Source of the DNA: an uncultured Bacteroidales bacterium | GTDB taxonomy: Bacteria; Bacteroidota; Bacteroidia; Bacteroidales; FEN-979 | Direction: 5' to 3' | Length of the DNA stretch: 64,000 nt | NCBI GenBank assembly: GCA_903887775.1 | Contig: CAISRB010000024.1 | Location: 248,001-312,000, forward strand | Part shown: positions 17,124 to 24,982 of the stretch, piece by piece | How the letters are laid out: every line of letters starts with the position of its first letter | How positions within the stretch are numbered: the stretch's first letter is position 1 | Notes under the pieces: generated by a model | The model's input: the letters and a program-made list of their open reading frames with translations, nothing else | Databases searched by the model: none | Told to the model about the DNA's origin: nothing | Made by a program: the position numbers and the translations under genes

Positions 17124-18359
17124 TTATTCCGCACGCATCATGGTCGCATCTATTTTCCGGATATTATAAATCTGGTACCAACCTACCAAAAAACCTATGG
17201 CCATAACAATGACAAATATAATGAGAAAATCCAGGGGGATCATATGTACAGGGTATGAGCTGACCACGAAAGTGCTGTCGACACCCCCCAGTCTTACCAG
17301 GTTGAAATGTATCTGGACCCAGCATATGACAGCACCCAGGAACAAACCCGCTACAGCCCCGCAGAATGATATCAGCATACCTTCTATCATAAAAATACGC
17401 TGCACAAGAGTTTTACTGGCGCCCAGGCTTTGCAGCACTGCAATATCCTTTCTCTTTTCAAGGATCAGCATTGAAATCGAAGCGATCACGTTGAACGTGG
17501 CAATGAGCAGAATAAAGGCCAATATCATCACAATGGCCCATTTTTCGGTGCGGAATATCTTGTAGATTATTTCCTGCTGTTCATAGCGGTTCTTCACCCT
17601 GAATTTTTCTCCGGCAATTTCCTGCAGGTTTTTCTGGACTTTCTCAGGGTCGGCTCTTTTATCCATCCCGATCTCAAGGGAGGTAAGTTCATCCTTGTAT
17701 TGAAGGATCTGCTTCAAAAAACGGAGGGGCAGAAGAACATATTTCACATCAAAATCGGCCTGTATCGAAAAAGTTCCCGACGGGAATATGGAAGCTGTAT
17801 TGAAGGCATTGTCAAACACATTCGAAAAGTTGGCGTCACGGCGGGCGACATAGACAGTAATGGGATTTTTAAAATCGTTCAGGTTAGCCCCCAGGTAGTC
17901 GGCGATACCATATCCAAGCACGGCGTAATTCATATCTCCCTCTTCAAGGATAAAGCGCCCTGCCGCCATCATTGTATCAATCCCGCACATCTTCCCGAAA
18001 TCGCTGCTGACGCCTTTGAGAGTTACAATGGATTGCTTGTCGAGGTATTTCATGAGGGCATTCTCCTCAACCACCTCGGTAACATATTTCACTCCATTTA
18101 TTTTTTTTATACGTTGGATGTCCAGTTGCCCGGTTCCGAACGTTTTCCCTCTCTTCAGGGTAATGGTCATATCGGGATTGAAGGAATTAAACAATGATTC
18201 CGACAAACGTGCAAACCCATTGAATACCGAAAGCACGATAACGAGTGCAGCAGTCACAATCATAACACCTGCTGCCGAGATAAGTGAAATGATGTTGATG
18301 ATGTTATGGGACTTCCTGGAGAAGAGATAGCGGCGCGCTATGAAAACTGGAAAATTCAT
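17124..18359 (-). CDS. LolC/LolE-type ABC transporter permease (FtsX/MacB fold)
   Basis: A 411-residue permease with one N-terminal helix (NIINIISLISAAGVMIVTAA), a large periplasmic domain (about 50-265), and three C-terminal helices with the FtsX-family segment (MLILEKRKDIAVLQSLGAS). This topology is that of LolC/E, which extract lipoproteins from the inner membrane together with a LolD ATPase; no ATPase gene is in this window. It follows the methyltransferase and rbfA on the same strand after a 155-nt gap filled by an inverted-repeat element. Confidence 0.88.
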   Translation of the reverse strand: MNFPVFIARRYLFSRKSHNIINIISLISAAGVMIVTAALVIVLSVFNGFARLSESLFNSFNPDMTITLKRGKTFGTGQLDIQRIKKINGVKYVTEVVEENALMKYLDKQSIVTLKGVSSDFGKMCGIDTMMAAGRFILEEGDMNYAVLGYGIADYLGANLNDFKNPITVYVARRDANFSNVFDNAFNTASIFPSGTFSIQADFDVKYVLLPLRFLKQILQYKDELTSLEIGMDKRADPEKVQKNLQEIAGEKFRVKNRYEQQEIIYKIFRTEKWAIVMILAFILLIATFNVIASISMLILEKRKDIAVLQSLGASKTLVQRIFMIEGMLISFCGAVAGLFLGAVICWVQIHFNLVRLGGVDSTFVVSSYPVHMIPLDFLIIFVIVMAIGFLVGWYQIYNIRKIDATMMRAE

Positions 18360-18426
18360 TACTTACTTCATTTGTTTATAGCTCGTATTCACGCAACGCT
18401 GCAGCGCCTTATCTGCGTTCAATCAA

Positions 18427-18530
18427 AGGTATTCCAAAGCTCAGTTTTTTCCAAAATTTCACTTCGATTAGCTAAGGCAGCTTTTGCGGAATACCTCGCT
18501 ATTTCACTACTTCTCTATTTCCATGCCTTT
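18427..18530. repeat. Inverted-repeat element plus TAGTGAAATAGCGAGG words
   Basis: AGGTATTCCAAAGCT (18427-18441) pairs with AGCTTTTGCGGAATACCT (18479-18496), a 15-bp stem with a 3-nt bulge around a 37-nt centre. On the minus strand it is preceded by octamer words (GAGAAGTAGTGAAATAGCGA) that include the methyltransferase stop codon. It fills most of the 155-nt gap before the LolC/E-type gene and may act as a terminator or a mobile remnant. Confidence 0.65.
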
Positions 18531-19330
18531 ACCAACAATCCCGTTCCGCTCTTATGCTTACTGTAAATATCCATTAAATTAAACAGCAGGGCAAATGGGA
18601 AAGTCAGGAGATAGTAAAAGGGTAATATGATGAACAGCAGTTTGCTTGCATTCAGCATCAGGATTGGATACTTCATCGACAGTTTCCAACCCAGCTGCCC
18701 GGGTTTTCCATAGGTGAAACGTGCTTCGGTGCGGCTGAAGCCTGCTTTCCTCAGCTTCTCCCGGATGCCGCTGATGTTATACCCGTCACGAACATGTTCA
18801 TCAATAAAGGATTCCCCGTGATCATGGTCGTGAACGTCGGATCCCCCCTGGTCGGAAGGTGTGGAGACCAGAAGCATCCCGTCTGGCTTGAGGGATTTGT
18901 AAAAATTTGAAAATACTTTCTGATCTTCGGTAATATGTTCCATGACATCCACCGAAAGAATCAGGTCAAAATAATCGTTCTGTGAATAAACTGTCAGATC
19001 TGCTTTTTCAAAGTGTACGTTGTTCCTTTTGATTTTGTTAAAGAAGGCATTACAGTCGGCAATCTGTTCATCTTTCACATCAACAGCAAGAACGCTGCTG
19101 TTATCCCTGAGGCCTGAAAGAAAGTAAGTATACTGCCCAAACCCGGATCCAGCGTCAAGGATATTCACTTTCATGTGACCGGGTTTAGACATTGCCCATT
19201 TTCTCAACTCTTTTCTCACAAACCAGGAGCGCAGTAACAGGATATTCAGCATACGGTAAAAAATCCTGCGGAGAAAAGGGGTTTTATTGAAGACTTTTCC
19301 CAGGGATTGTTTTATCGGATCGTATTGCAT
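18515..19330 (-). CDS. Class I SAM-dependent methyltransferase
   Basis: A 271-residue protein. The SAM-binding motif I is ILDAGSGFGQYTYFL (about 55-70), the acidic strand-2 residue is in VLAVDVKD, and motif IV is DLILSVDVMEHI. The C-terminal part carries two hydrophobic stretches (LLFIILPFYYLLTFPFALLF) that may anchor it to the membrane. The substrate is not identifiable; membrane-linked lipid or glycan methylation would fit. The start is 7 nt after the rbfA stop. The stop codon TAG lies inside an octamer word repeat, so the last residues may have been altered by the repeat. Confidence 0.85.
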   Translation of the reverse strand: MQYDPIKQSLGKVFNKTPFLRRIFYRMLNILLLRSWFVRKELRKWAMSKPGHMKVNILDAGSGFGQYTYFLSGLRDNSSVLAVDVKDEQIADCNAFFNKIKRNNVHFEKADLTVYSQNDYFDLILSVDVMEHITEDQKVFSNFYKSLKPDGMLLVSTPSDQGGSDVHDHDHGESFIDEHVRDGYNISGIREKLRKAGFSRTEARFTYGKPGQLGWKLSMKYPILMLNASKLLFIILPFYYLLTFPFALLFNLMDIYSKHKSGTGLLVKAWK

Positions 19331-19337
19331 GGAGTTG

Positions 19338-19676
19338 TCATGTTTTCAGGAGGTTATCGATTTTGTCGATATAATCAAGGGAATCGTCTTCAAAAAACTG
19401 AAGTTCCGGAATGACCCGAAGCTGGTTACGTAGTCCCTGTCCCATGTGGTATCGGAGGTCTTTCGTGTGATGTCTGACCAGGGCCAGCAGCGCATGTTTA
19501 TCCTTAGTACCGAAAAGACTCAGGTAGATCTTTGCAAGTGAAAGATCTTTGGTCACAGTGACCTTGGTTACCGTTATAAAAGCTCCCCCGAAAAGGTCCT
19601 TGCCTTCACGCAGAATAGTAGTGCCAAGTTCCTTCTGGATCATCCGGGAGATTTTCTGTTGTCGCATGCTTTCCAT
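19338..19676 (-). CDS. rbfA: Ribosome-binding factor A
   Basis: A protein of about 112 residues with the KH-like fold of RbfA, needed for late 16S rRNA maturation and cold adaptation. MRQQKISRMIQKELGTTIL at the start and VTVTKVTVTKDLSLAKIYLS are characteristic. The start is taken at 19676 (MESMRQQ) or 19667 (MRQQ); a TATCTTTG box ends 4 nt upstream of 19676, so the transcript would be leaderless. The longer upstream frame is not supported. The methyltransferase follows at once. Confidence 0.9.
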   Translation of the reverse strand: MESMRQQKISRMIQKELGTTILREGKDLFGGAFITVTKVTVTKDLSLAKIYLSLFGTKDKHALLALVRHHTKDLRYHMGQGLRNQLRVIPELQFFEDDSLDYIDKIDNLLKT

Positions 19677-19680
19677 AACG

Positions 19681-19688
19681 CAAAGATA
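19681..19688 (-). promoter_or_regulatory. -7 box TATCTTTG for rbfA
   Basis: An exact TAnnTTTG match on the minus strand, 4 nt from the ATG at 19676. Confidence 0.55.
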
Positions 19689-19694
19689 AGGAAA

Positions 19695-19740
19695 ATTGGC
19701 GTGCAGCATTAATGCGTTAATGCGTTATGGAGTTTTGCGT
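19695..19740. repeat. Short GCGTTA word repeat
   Basis: ATGCGTTA, ATGCGTTA, then TTTGCGTT in the gap between rbfA and the divergent exporter. The same words form longer arrays at 55373-55446 and 60211-60241. Confidence 0.55.
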
Positions 19741-19832
19741 TCGACAGAAGAAGTTTGGTTGTTTGGAATGAACCTTAAAATCCATCCTGAGGGAATATTG
19801 CGCAAAGGTAATATTCCATGGGATTAAATTTT

Positions 19833-19840
19833 TATCTTTG
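19833..19840 (+). promoter_or_regulatory. -7 box TATCTTTG for the MsbA-like exporter
   Basis: An exact TAnnTTTG match, only 5 nt (CCCTG) before the ATG at 19846. Confidence 0.55.
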
Positions 19841-19845
19841 CCCTG

Positions 19846-21705
19846 ATGAAAAAACTGTTCAGGATATTGCGGTATGCAAAACCATACTGGCTCTATGCCG
19901 TATTGAATATCCTGTTCAACATTCTGTCAACGCTGTTCTCTCTTGTGTCCTTTACCTTGTTTATCCCGGTTCTGAATATGCTGTTTCAGAAGGTGAAGGT
20001 ACATCCGGTGGCCCCTTCGATGGACCTTTCACAAGCCCATTCTTTTAGTGAGCTTACGAAGATGCTCTCCTTTGACTCTATCCAGGCCAATTTCAATTAT
20101 TTTTTCGGGACCATGATCTTTGAGCACGGTGAGAAGCAGATGCTGCTCTATATCAGTATCACTATTGTCATCCTGTTCTTCCTGAGGAACGTATTCCGTT
20201 ACCTTGCAATGTTTTTTCTGGCGACTGTAAGGAACGGAGCGGTAAGGGACATCCGCAGGCAGCTGTATTATAAAGCCCTTATCCTGCCCCTGGGATATTA
20301 CAACGAGCAGAGGAAGGGTGATATCATCTCACGCATGACCACCGATGTGCAGGAGGTGGAATGGTCGATCATGAGCTCACTGGAAATGTTCTTCCGCGAC
20401 CCGATCTCAATATTGTCATTTTTGGCGGTATTGTTTACAATCAGCCCGAAGCTCACAATTTTCATACTGATACTCCTGCCTGTTTCAGGCCTCATCATCG
20501 GCCAGATCGGGAAAAGCCTGAAAAGGACTTCCGACAAGGGACAGAAACAGATGGGGATCCTTCTTTCGATCATTGAAGAAACACTTTCAGGTTTAAGGAT
20601 CATAAAAGCATTCACGGCCATTGATTTTGCCGATAAACGGTTTGAGAAGACCAACAATCACTTTTTCAGGCTGATGGTAAGGCTGTACCGCAAGCGTGAC
20701 CTGGCTTCGCCCCTCAGTGAGTTCCTCGGGGCCGTGGTTATCAGCATAGTGCTCTGGTTCGGCGGCCAGCTGGTATTTACCCCGGGAAACCTGCTCGATG
20801 CAGCTACTTTCCTCACTTATATGTTGATCTTCTCACAGATCCTCAACCCGGCAAAAACTATAACCCAGGCCTGGTACAACCTCCAGAAAGGAGCAGCTTC
20901 CCTCGACAGGATACAACAGGTACTCAATGAACCTGAAGTTATAGTAGAAATGCCTGATGCCATCTCGAAGAAGACCTTCGAAAAGGAAATTGAATTCAGG
21001 AATGTGAGCTTTGCTTACGTGCAGGAAGAAGTATTAAAAAGCATCCGCCTGACCATTGCGAAAGGCCGTACTATTGCACTGGTCGGTACTTCGGGAGGAG
21101 GGAAATCGACGATGGTCGACCTCCTGCCAAGATTTTATGATTGTAAAAAAGGCGAGATCCTCATCGACGGCATTCCTATTCAGAAAATGGTGATCAATGA
21201 CCTGAGGGCCCTGATGGGGATCGTGTCGCAGGAAACGATACTGTTCAATGATACCGTGTTCAATAATATTGCCTTCGGTATTGAAACAGTGAGCGAGGAA
21301 CAGGTTGTTGCAGCTGCGAAGGTCGCCAATGCCCACGAATTCATCGAAAACATGCCCCTTGGTTACCAAACGAATATAGGTGACAGGGGCGTGAAACTTT
21401 CAGGCGGACAGAAGCAGAGGCTCAGTATTGCCAGGGCTGTGCTCAAGAACCCGCCTATTATGATCCTCGACGAAGCCACTTCAGCATTGGATACCGAAAG
21501 CGAAAGACTGGTACAGCAGGCTCTTGAAAATCTTATGAGGAACCGTACATCCATTGTTATTGCTCACCGGCTGTCAACAATTCAGTTTGCCGACGAGATC
21601 ATTGTCCTGCAGTCGGGTGAGATCGTAGAAAGAGGAACCCATTCCGAATTGCTGGAACGTAACGGTGTTTACAGGAAATTATCCGATCTTCAGTCTTTCG
21701 TTTAA
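19846..21705 (+). CDS. MsbA-like ABC exporter (fused membrane and ATPase domains)
   Basis: A 619-residue half-transporter with six membrane helices (about residues 15-330) and a C-terminal ATPase domain (about 370-610). Walker A is GTSGGGKST, the ABC signature LSGGQKQR, and Walker B IMILDEATSALD; the H-loop follows in VIAHRLST. Two copies form an exporter of lipid or drug-like substrates, with MsbA (lipid A precursor) the closest well-known type. Transcribed alone from a box adjacent to the start codon. A 30-nt hairpin lies downstream before the convergent PBP4-like gene. Confidence 0.93.
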   Translation: MKKLFRILRYAKPYWLYAVLNILFNILSTLFSLVSFTLFIPVLNMLFQKVKVHPVAPSMDLSQAHSFSELTKMLSFDSIQANFNYFFGTMIFEHGEKQMLLYISITIVILFFLRNVFRYLAMFFLATVRNGAVRDIRRQLYYKALILPLGYYNEQRKGDIISRMTTDVQEVEWSIMSSLEMFFRDPISILSFLAVLFTISPKLTIFILILLPVSGLIIGQIGKSLKRTSDKGQKQMGILLSIIEETLSGLRIIKAFTAIDFADKRFEKTNNHFFRLMVRLYRKRDLASPLSEFLGAVVISIVLWFGGQLVFTPGNLLDAATFLTYMLIFSQILNPAKTITQAWYNLQKGAASLDRIQQVLNEPEVIVEMPDAISKKTFEKEIEFRNVSFAYVQEEVLKSIRLTIAKGRTIALVGTSGGGKSTMVDLLPRFYDCKKGEILIDGIPIQKMVINDLRALMGIVSQETILFNDTVFNNIAFGIETVSEEQVVAAAKVANAHEFIENMPLGYQTNIGDRGVKLSGGQKQRLSIARAVLKNPPIMILDEATSALDTESERLVQQALENLMRNRTSIVIAHRLSTIQFADEIIVLQSGEIVERGTHSELLERNGVYRKLSDLQSFV

Positions 21706-21740
21706 TTTCTCGAGGTTAATTCCCCGCCCCTTTGGAGAGG

Positions 21741-21770
21741 AACCCGTGTCCAGGGCTTTGCCCTGGGGTT
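21741..21770. repeat. CCAGGGC-TTT-GCCCTGG hairpin
   Basis: A perfect 7-bp stem CCAGGGC/GCCCTGG with a 3-nt loop, extended by AACC/GGTT pairing, in the gap between two convergent genes. It lacks a T-run, so it is either an atypical terminator or a dispersed palindromic repeat. Confidence 0.5.
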
Positions 21771-21807
21771 AATACCGATTTAATCAAACCCGTTCAGATC
21801 CTGGTTC

Positions 21808-22659
21808 TTACACCTCCGCCATTCTGAGAAGAATGGCTTCAAGTTTTTTCTTGATCAGCTTCGTGCGGCAGCTGTAATCATTGACTATGATTGAAAAAAT
21901 AAGCTCACGTCCGGAAACGCTTTTCACATACCCTGCAAAGCTTTTAACCCCTGCAATCGTGCCGGTTTTGGCTCTCACCCTTCCCTCGGCTGCTGTTCCC
22001 CTTAATGCTTTATGAAGGGTCCCGGTAAGTCCGGCAATAGGAAGAGATTCGTAGAATGGAAGGAAATATTTCGAGTTTGTCATGATATACAGGGCGTCGA
22101 CAAGCTGCTTGGGGGATATGGCATTATTCCGTGATAAGCCGTTTCCATCTTCAAAATACATTCCGCGTGTATCCAGGCCCTTCGCCCTCCAGAACTGCAG
22201 GATGGCCTGGACCCCGGCATCCTTCGTACTATGGTGGTATATTTTATCACCAATACGGCGAAGAATCTTTGAAGACCTCCAGTTGATACTGTGCTCATTG
22301 GTTACAGTGACTTCAGGGATGATTGCCGGCCCGAAGATTTCCAGTGCCGGAGCGGTAACAAATATCTTAAGCGTGGAAGCCGGCATCATAGGCTTCGATT
22401 GCTCACATTCTGCAATGATGGTCTTTTTGCTTTCCCTGGTAATGTCTATGATGAAATAACCTAGCGTGGCGTTTTTAAGGCAACCATCAGCTTTTAACTC
22501 CTCCAGGTCTGAAAGAAGCAGGCTGAATCGTTTTGTTTCAACATTGGTCAAAACGGGGACATCCTGAACTTTTTTCTCGGTTTTTTTACCCTCCTGTCCA
22601 CAGGAAACAGTAAATAGCAAAAAAATTCCCAGGAGAAGGGGATAAAACTTTCGCAACAT
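21808..22659 (-). CDS. Short PBP4-type (S13) D-Ala-D-Ala carboxypeptidase/endopeptidase lipoprotein
   Basis: A 283-residue protein with a lipoprotein signal (LLFTVSC, Cys20). All three penicillin-binding motifs are present: Ser95-x-x-Lys98 in PASTLKIF, Ser176-Arg-Asn178 in GLSRNNAIS, and Lys231-Thr-Gly in RAKTGTIAG. PBP4/DacB proteins are usually about 450-480 residues, with large domains inserted between the first two motifs (about 240 residues apart in E. coli PBP4; 78 here). This is therefore a stripped-down form with only the catalytic core. The frame is intact and the motifs are kept, so I regard it as a functional minimal enzyme rather than a pseudogene. Confidence 0.87.
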   Translation of the reverse strand: MLRKFYPLLLGIFLLFTVSCGQEGKKTEKKVQDVPVLTNVETKRFSLLLSDLEELKADGCLKNATLGYFIIDITRESKKTIIAECEQSKPMMPASTLKIFVTAPALEIFGPAIIPEVTVTNEHSINWRSSKILRRIGDKIYHHSTKDAGVQAILQFWRAKGLDTRGMYFEDGNGLSRNNAISPKQLVDALYIMTNSKYFLPFYESLPIAGLTGTLHKALRGTAAEGRVRAKTGTIAGVKSFAGYVKSVSGRELIFSIIVNDYSCRTKLIKKKLEAILLRMAEV

Positions 22660-22783
22660 TCTTATGAATTGGTAACAGGCCGCAAAGATCGTAAAAATTG
22701 CTTAGCTCTAAGGGAAGGTAAAAAAATATTTTTTACCTGTTAACTCGTTCACAATGAAAATTATAGATTACATTGATATAGTT

Positions 22784-22815
22784 TTGCAGGTGAATGGTTT
22801 TTAGTCGTAATTTTG
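22784..22815 (+). promoter_or_regulatory. Promoter of the acyl-CoA carboxylase operon (TTG-N21-TAATTTTG)
   Basis: TTG at 22784-22786 and TAATTTTG at 22808-22815, with 21 nt between them, fit the Bacteroidota -33/-7 promoter. It gives a leader of about 25 nt before the ATG at 22846. Confidence 0.6.
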
Positions 22816-22845
22816 CGGTTTGGACAAGGATTAATCAAGCTGTAA

Positions 22846-24354
22846 ATGATAAAAAAAGTACTTGTTGCCAACCGGGGTGAAATAGCTGTCAGGGTTATGC
22901 GTTCATGCCGGGAAATGGGCATAAGGTCAGTCGCTGTTTTTTCCGATGCTGACCGCAATTCGATGCATGTACGATATGCCGATGAAGCCTATAACATCGG
23001 ACCTGCACCTTCACGCGAGAGTTATCTTAATATCGAAGCAATAATCCAGGCTGCAAAAATATCCGGCGCTGATGCAATTCATCCGGGATACGGTTTCCTT
23101 TCCGAGAATGCAGCATTTGCCACACGATGCCAGGATGAAGGGATTATCTTTGTTGGCCCTGACCCCTATGCCATCACCACGATGGGCGATAAGATCATTG
23201 CACGCCAAACCATGATCGCTGCAGGAGTCCCCGTAGTTCCCGGTACGACAGAAAAGATCAACGATGAAGAAAAAGCCCTTGAGATCGTTAAGGAAATTGG
23301 GCTTCCCATCATGATCAAAGCTTCAGCCGGAGGGGGCGGGAAAGGCATGAGGCTTGTAAAGCATATTGATGAACTTGGATCTTCATTCCGTCGTGCCAAA
23401 TCGGAAGCCATGAATGCTTTTGGCAACGATGCTGTTTATATTGAGAAATACATTCAGTCGCCACATCACATTGAATTCCAAATCCTGGCCGACAGCCATG
23501 GGAATGTGGTACACCTGTTTGAAAGGGAATGCTCCATCCAGAGGCGGCACCAGAAAGTTATAGAGGAGACCCCTTCGCCTTTAATGAACCCTGAACTCCG
23601 GCGCGAAATGGGGGAAACAGCTGTACAGGCTGCCAGGGCAGTGAATTACAAGGGAGCCGGCACTATAGAGTTTATCGTCAGCGATGACCTCGAGTATTAC
23701 TTCCTAGAGATGAACACAAGGCTGCAGGTGGAGCACCCGGTTACCGAAAGGGTAGTAGGGGTCGACCTTGTAAAGGAACAGATCAATATAGCCAACGGGA
23801 ATCTCCTTCCGTTCAGGCAGGAAGACCTGCGTCAATCAGGTCATTCGATCCAGTGCAGGATCTATGCTGAAGATCCCGACAATAATTTCATGCCCAATCC
23901 GGGCCTTATCAGTCATATTACGGAACCCCACGGGCTTGGCCTGCGTTGCGACGGGTATGTTTACGAAGGATATGAGATCCCCATCTATTATGATCCAATG
24001 ATTACGAAGTTGATCTCCTGGGGGGAGACGAGGACCGAAGCTATCGCACGCATGAAGCGGGCTTTGTATGAGTATAAGATCACCGGGGTGAAGACGAACA
24101 TCAAGTTCCTTGAGAAGATCATGGACACGAAGGATTTCAAGGACGGGAAATACAATACCCATTTCATCGAGAAGAACGAGGAAGCTCTTCATGCATCCCG
24201 TCTTTGCGGCACAGAATGTGAGGATATGGCAATAATGGCGGCTTTCATCGATTTTCTGACTAAAATGGAAAGGATACAGCCTCCAAAGTATACCGATGAA
24301 CTTGGCTCCAACTGGAAAGATTTCGGAAGGAAACGCAATGTGTTACGTTTGTAA
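22846..24354 (+). CDS. accC: Biotin carboxylase subunit of acyl-CoA carboxylase
   Basis: A 502-residue ATP-grasp enzyme that carboxylates biotin with bicarbonate and ATP. The N-terminal domain begins IKKVLVANRGEIAVRV. The ATP-binding glycine loop is KASAGGGGKGMR, and the catalytic region contains EMNTRLQVEHPVTE. Normal length for the type. It is the first gene of a three-gene operon with the biotin carrier (34 nt downstream) and carboxyltransferase, so it belongs to an acetyl/propionyl-CoA carboxylase. The short intergenic gap holds AAATCGT/AATTCGT/AAATC words. Confidence 0.95.
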   Translation: MIKKVLVANRGEIAVRVMRSCREMGIRSVAVFSDADRNSMHVRYADEAYNIGPAPSRESYLNIEAIIQAAKISGADAIHPGYGFLSENAAFATRCQDEGIIFVGPDPYAITTMGDKIIARQTMIAAGVPVVPGTTEKINDEEKALEIVKEIGLPIMIKASAGGGGKGMRLVKHIDELGSSFRRAKSEAMNAFGNDAVYIEKYIQSPHHIEFQILADSHGNVVHLFERECSIQRRHQKVIEETPSPLMNPELRREMGETAVQAARAVNYKGAGTIEFIVSDDLEYYFLEMNTRLQVEHPVTERVVGVDLVKEQINIANGNLLPFRQEDLRQSGHSIQCRIYAEDPDNNFMPNPGLISHITEPHGLGLRCDGYVYEGYEIPIYYDPMITKLISWGETRTEAIARMKRALYEYKITGVKTNIKFLEKIMDTKDFKDGKYNTHFIEKNEEALHASRLCGTECEDMAIMAAFIDFLTKMERIQPPKYTDELGSNWKDFGRKRNVLRL

Positions 24355-24387
24355 CCCTAAATAAATCGTAATTCGTAAATCTTTTAT

Positions 24388-24897
24388 ATGGCCTACGAAG
24401 TGAATCTTGAACACCGCAGCGCAAAAGTTGAGCTGCTGAACCGGGCCGGAAATAAAGTCCTGCTCGATATCGACGGACATAAATATGATGTTGATATTGC
24501 CATGGTGGAGAAGGGTGTTTATTCCATCATTTACAATGGTCATTCTTACAATGTCGAACTGATTGAAGGCGACAGCAGTAAAAAATACATTGTGAACACC
24601 TTTGCCAAAACCTTCAATGTTGAGATCGTTGACGCCGAATCTAAATATATCAGCAGCAGGAGCCAGGGTATGGAAGCTGAAGAGGAGAATTCGGTTGTCT
24701 CTCCGATGCCCGGCAAAGTGGTCAGGATCCCGGTCAGTGTGGGGGATGCGGTAACTGCAGGTCAAACCCTGATTGTTGTCGAAGCCATGAAAATGCAAAG
24801 CGAATTCAAAGCAAGCCACGATAAAAAAGTGCTCGAAATACTCGTTAAAGAAGGAGATACCGTAAACGCTCATCAGCTCATGATGAAATTGGAATAA
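24388..24897 (+). CDS. Biotin carboxyl carrier subunit of acyl-CoA carboxylase
   Basis: A 169-residue protein with a C-terminal biotinyl domain (about 95-169); the biotinylated residue is Lys135 in EAMKMQSE. Pro/Gly-rich SPMPGKVVRIPV opens the domain as usual. The N-terminal part (about 1-80) resembles the linker domain found before the carrier in propionyl/methylcrotonyl-CoA carboxylases. It moves carboxybiotin between the products of the flanking genes. Confidence 0.92.
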   Translation: MAYEVNLEHRSAKVELLNRAGNKVLLDIDGHKYDVDIAMVEKGVYSIIYNGHSYNVELIEGDSSKKYIVNTFAKTFNVEIVDAESKYISSRSQGMEAEEENSVVSPMPGKVVRIPVSVGDAVTAGQTLIVVEAMKMQSEFKASHDKKVLEILVKEGDTVNAHQLMMKLE

Positions 24898-24902
24898 AAA
24901 AG

Positions 24903-24966
24903 CCATGAGGCATAAGGTATGAGCCACGAGTAAAACATAAATATTACTCATGGCTCATGCCTCATC
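24903..24966. repeat. Inverted pair of GAGGCAT/GAGCCAC heptamer words
   Basis: CATGAGGCAT, AAGGTATGAGCCACGAGTA on the left can pair with TACTCATGGCTCATGCCTCAT on the right, giving a hairpin of about 19 bp with a bulge and an AT-rich loop. It lies between the carrier and carboxyltransferase genes inside the operon and uses the same words as 1108-1178. Confidence 0.7.
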
Positions 24967-24982
24967 ACTAATCATTAAAACC

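Noticed and set aside
21808-22659. Interpretation as a truncated PBP4 pseudogene
   Set aside because: All three active-site motifs, a lipoprotein signal and an uninterrupted frame are kept, so a compact functional form is more likely.
24343-24951. Minus-strand frame of about 200 codons over the biotin-carrier gene
   Set aside because: Shadow of the biotin-carrier gene, which has a clear biotinylation motif.
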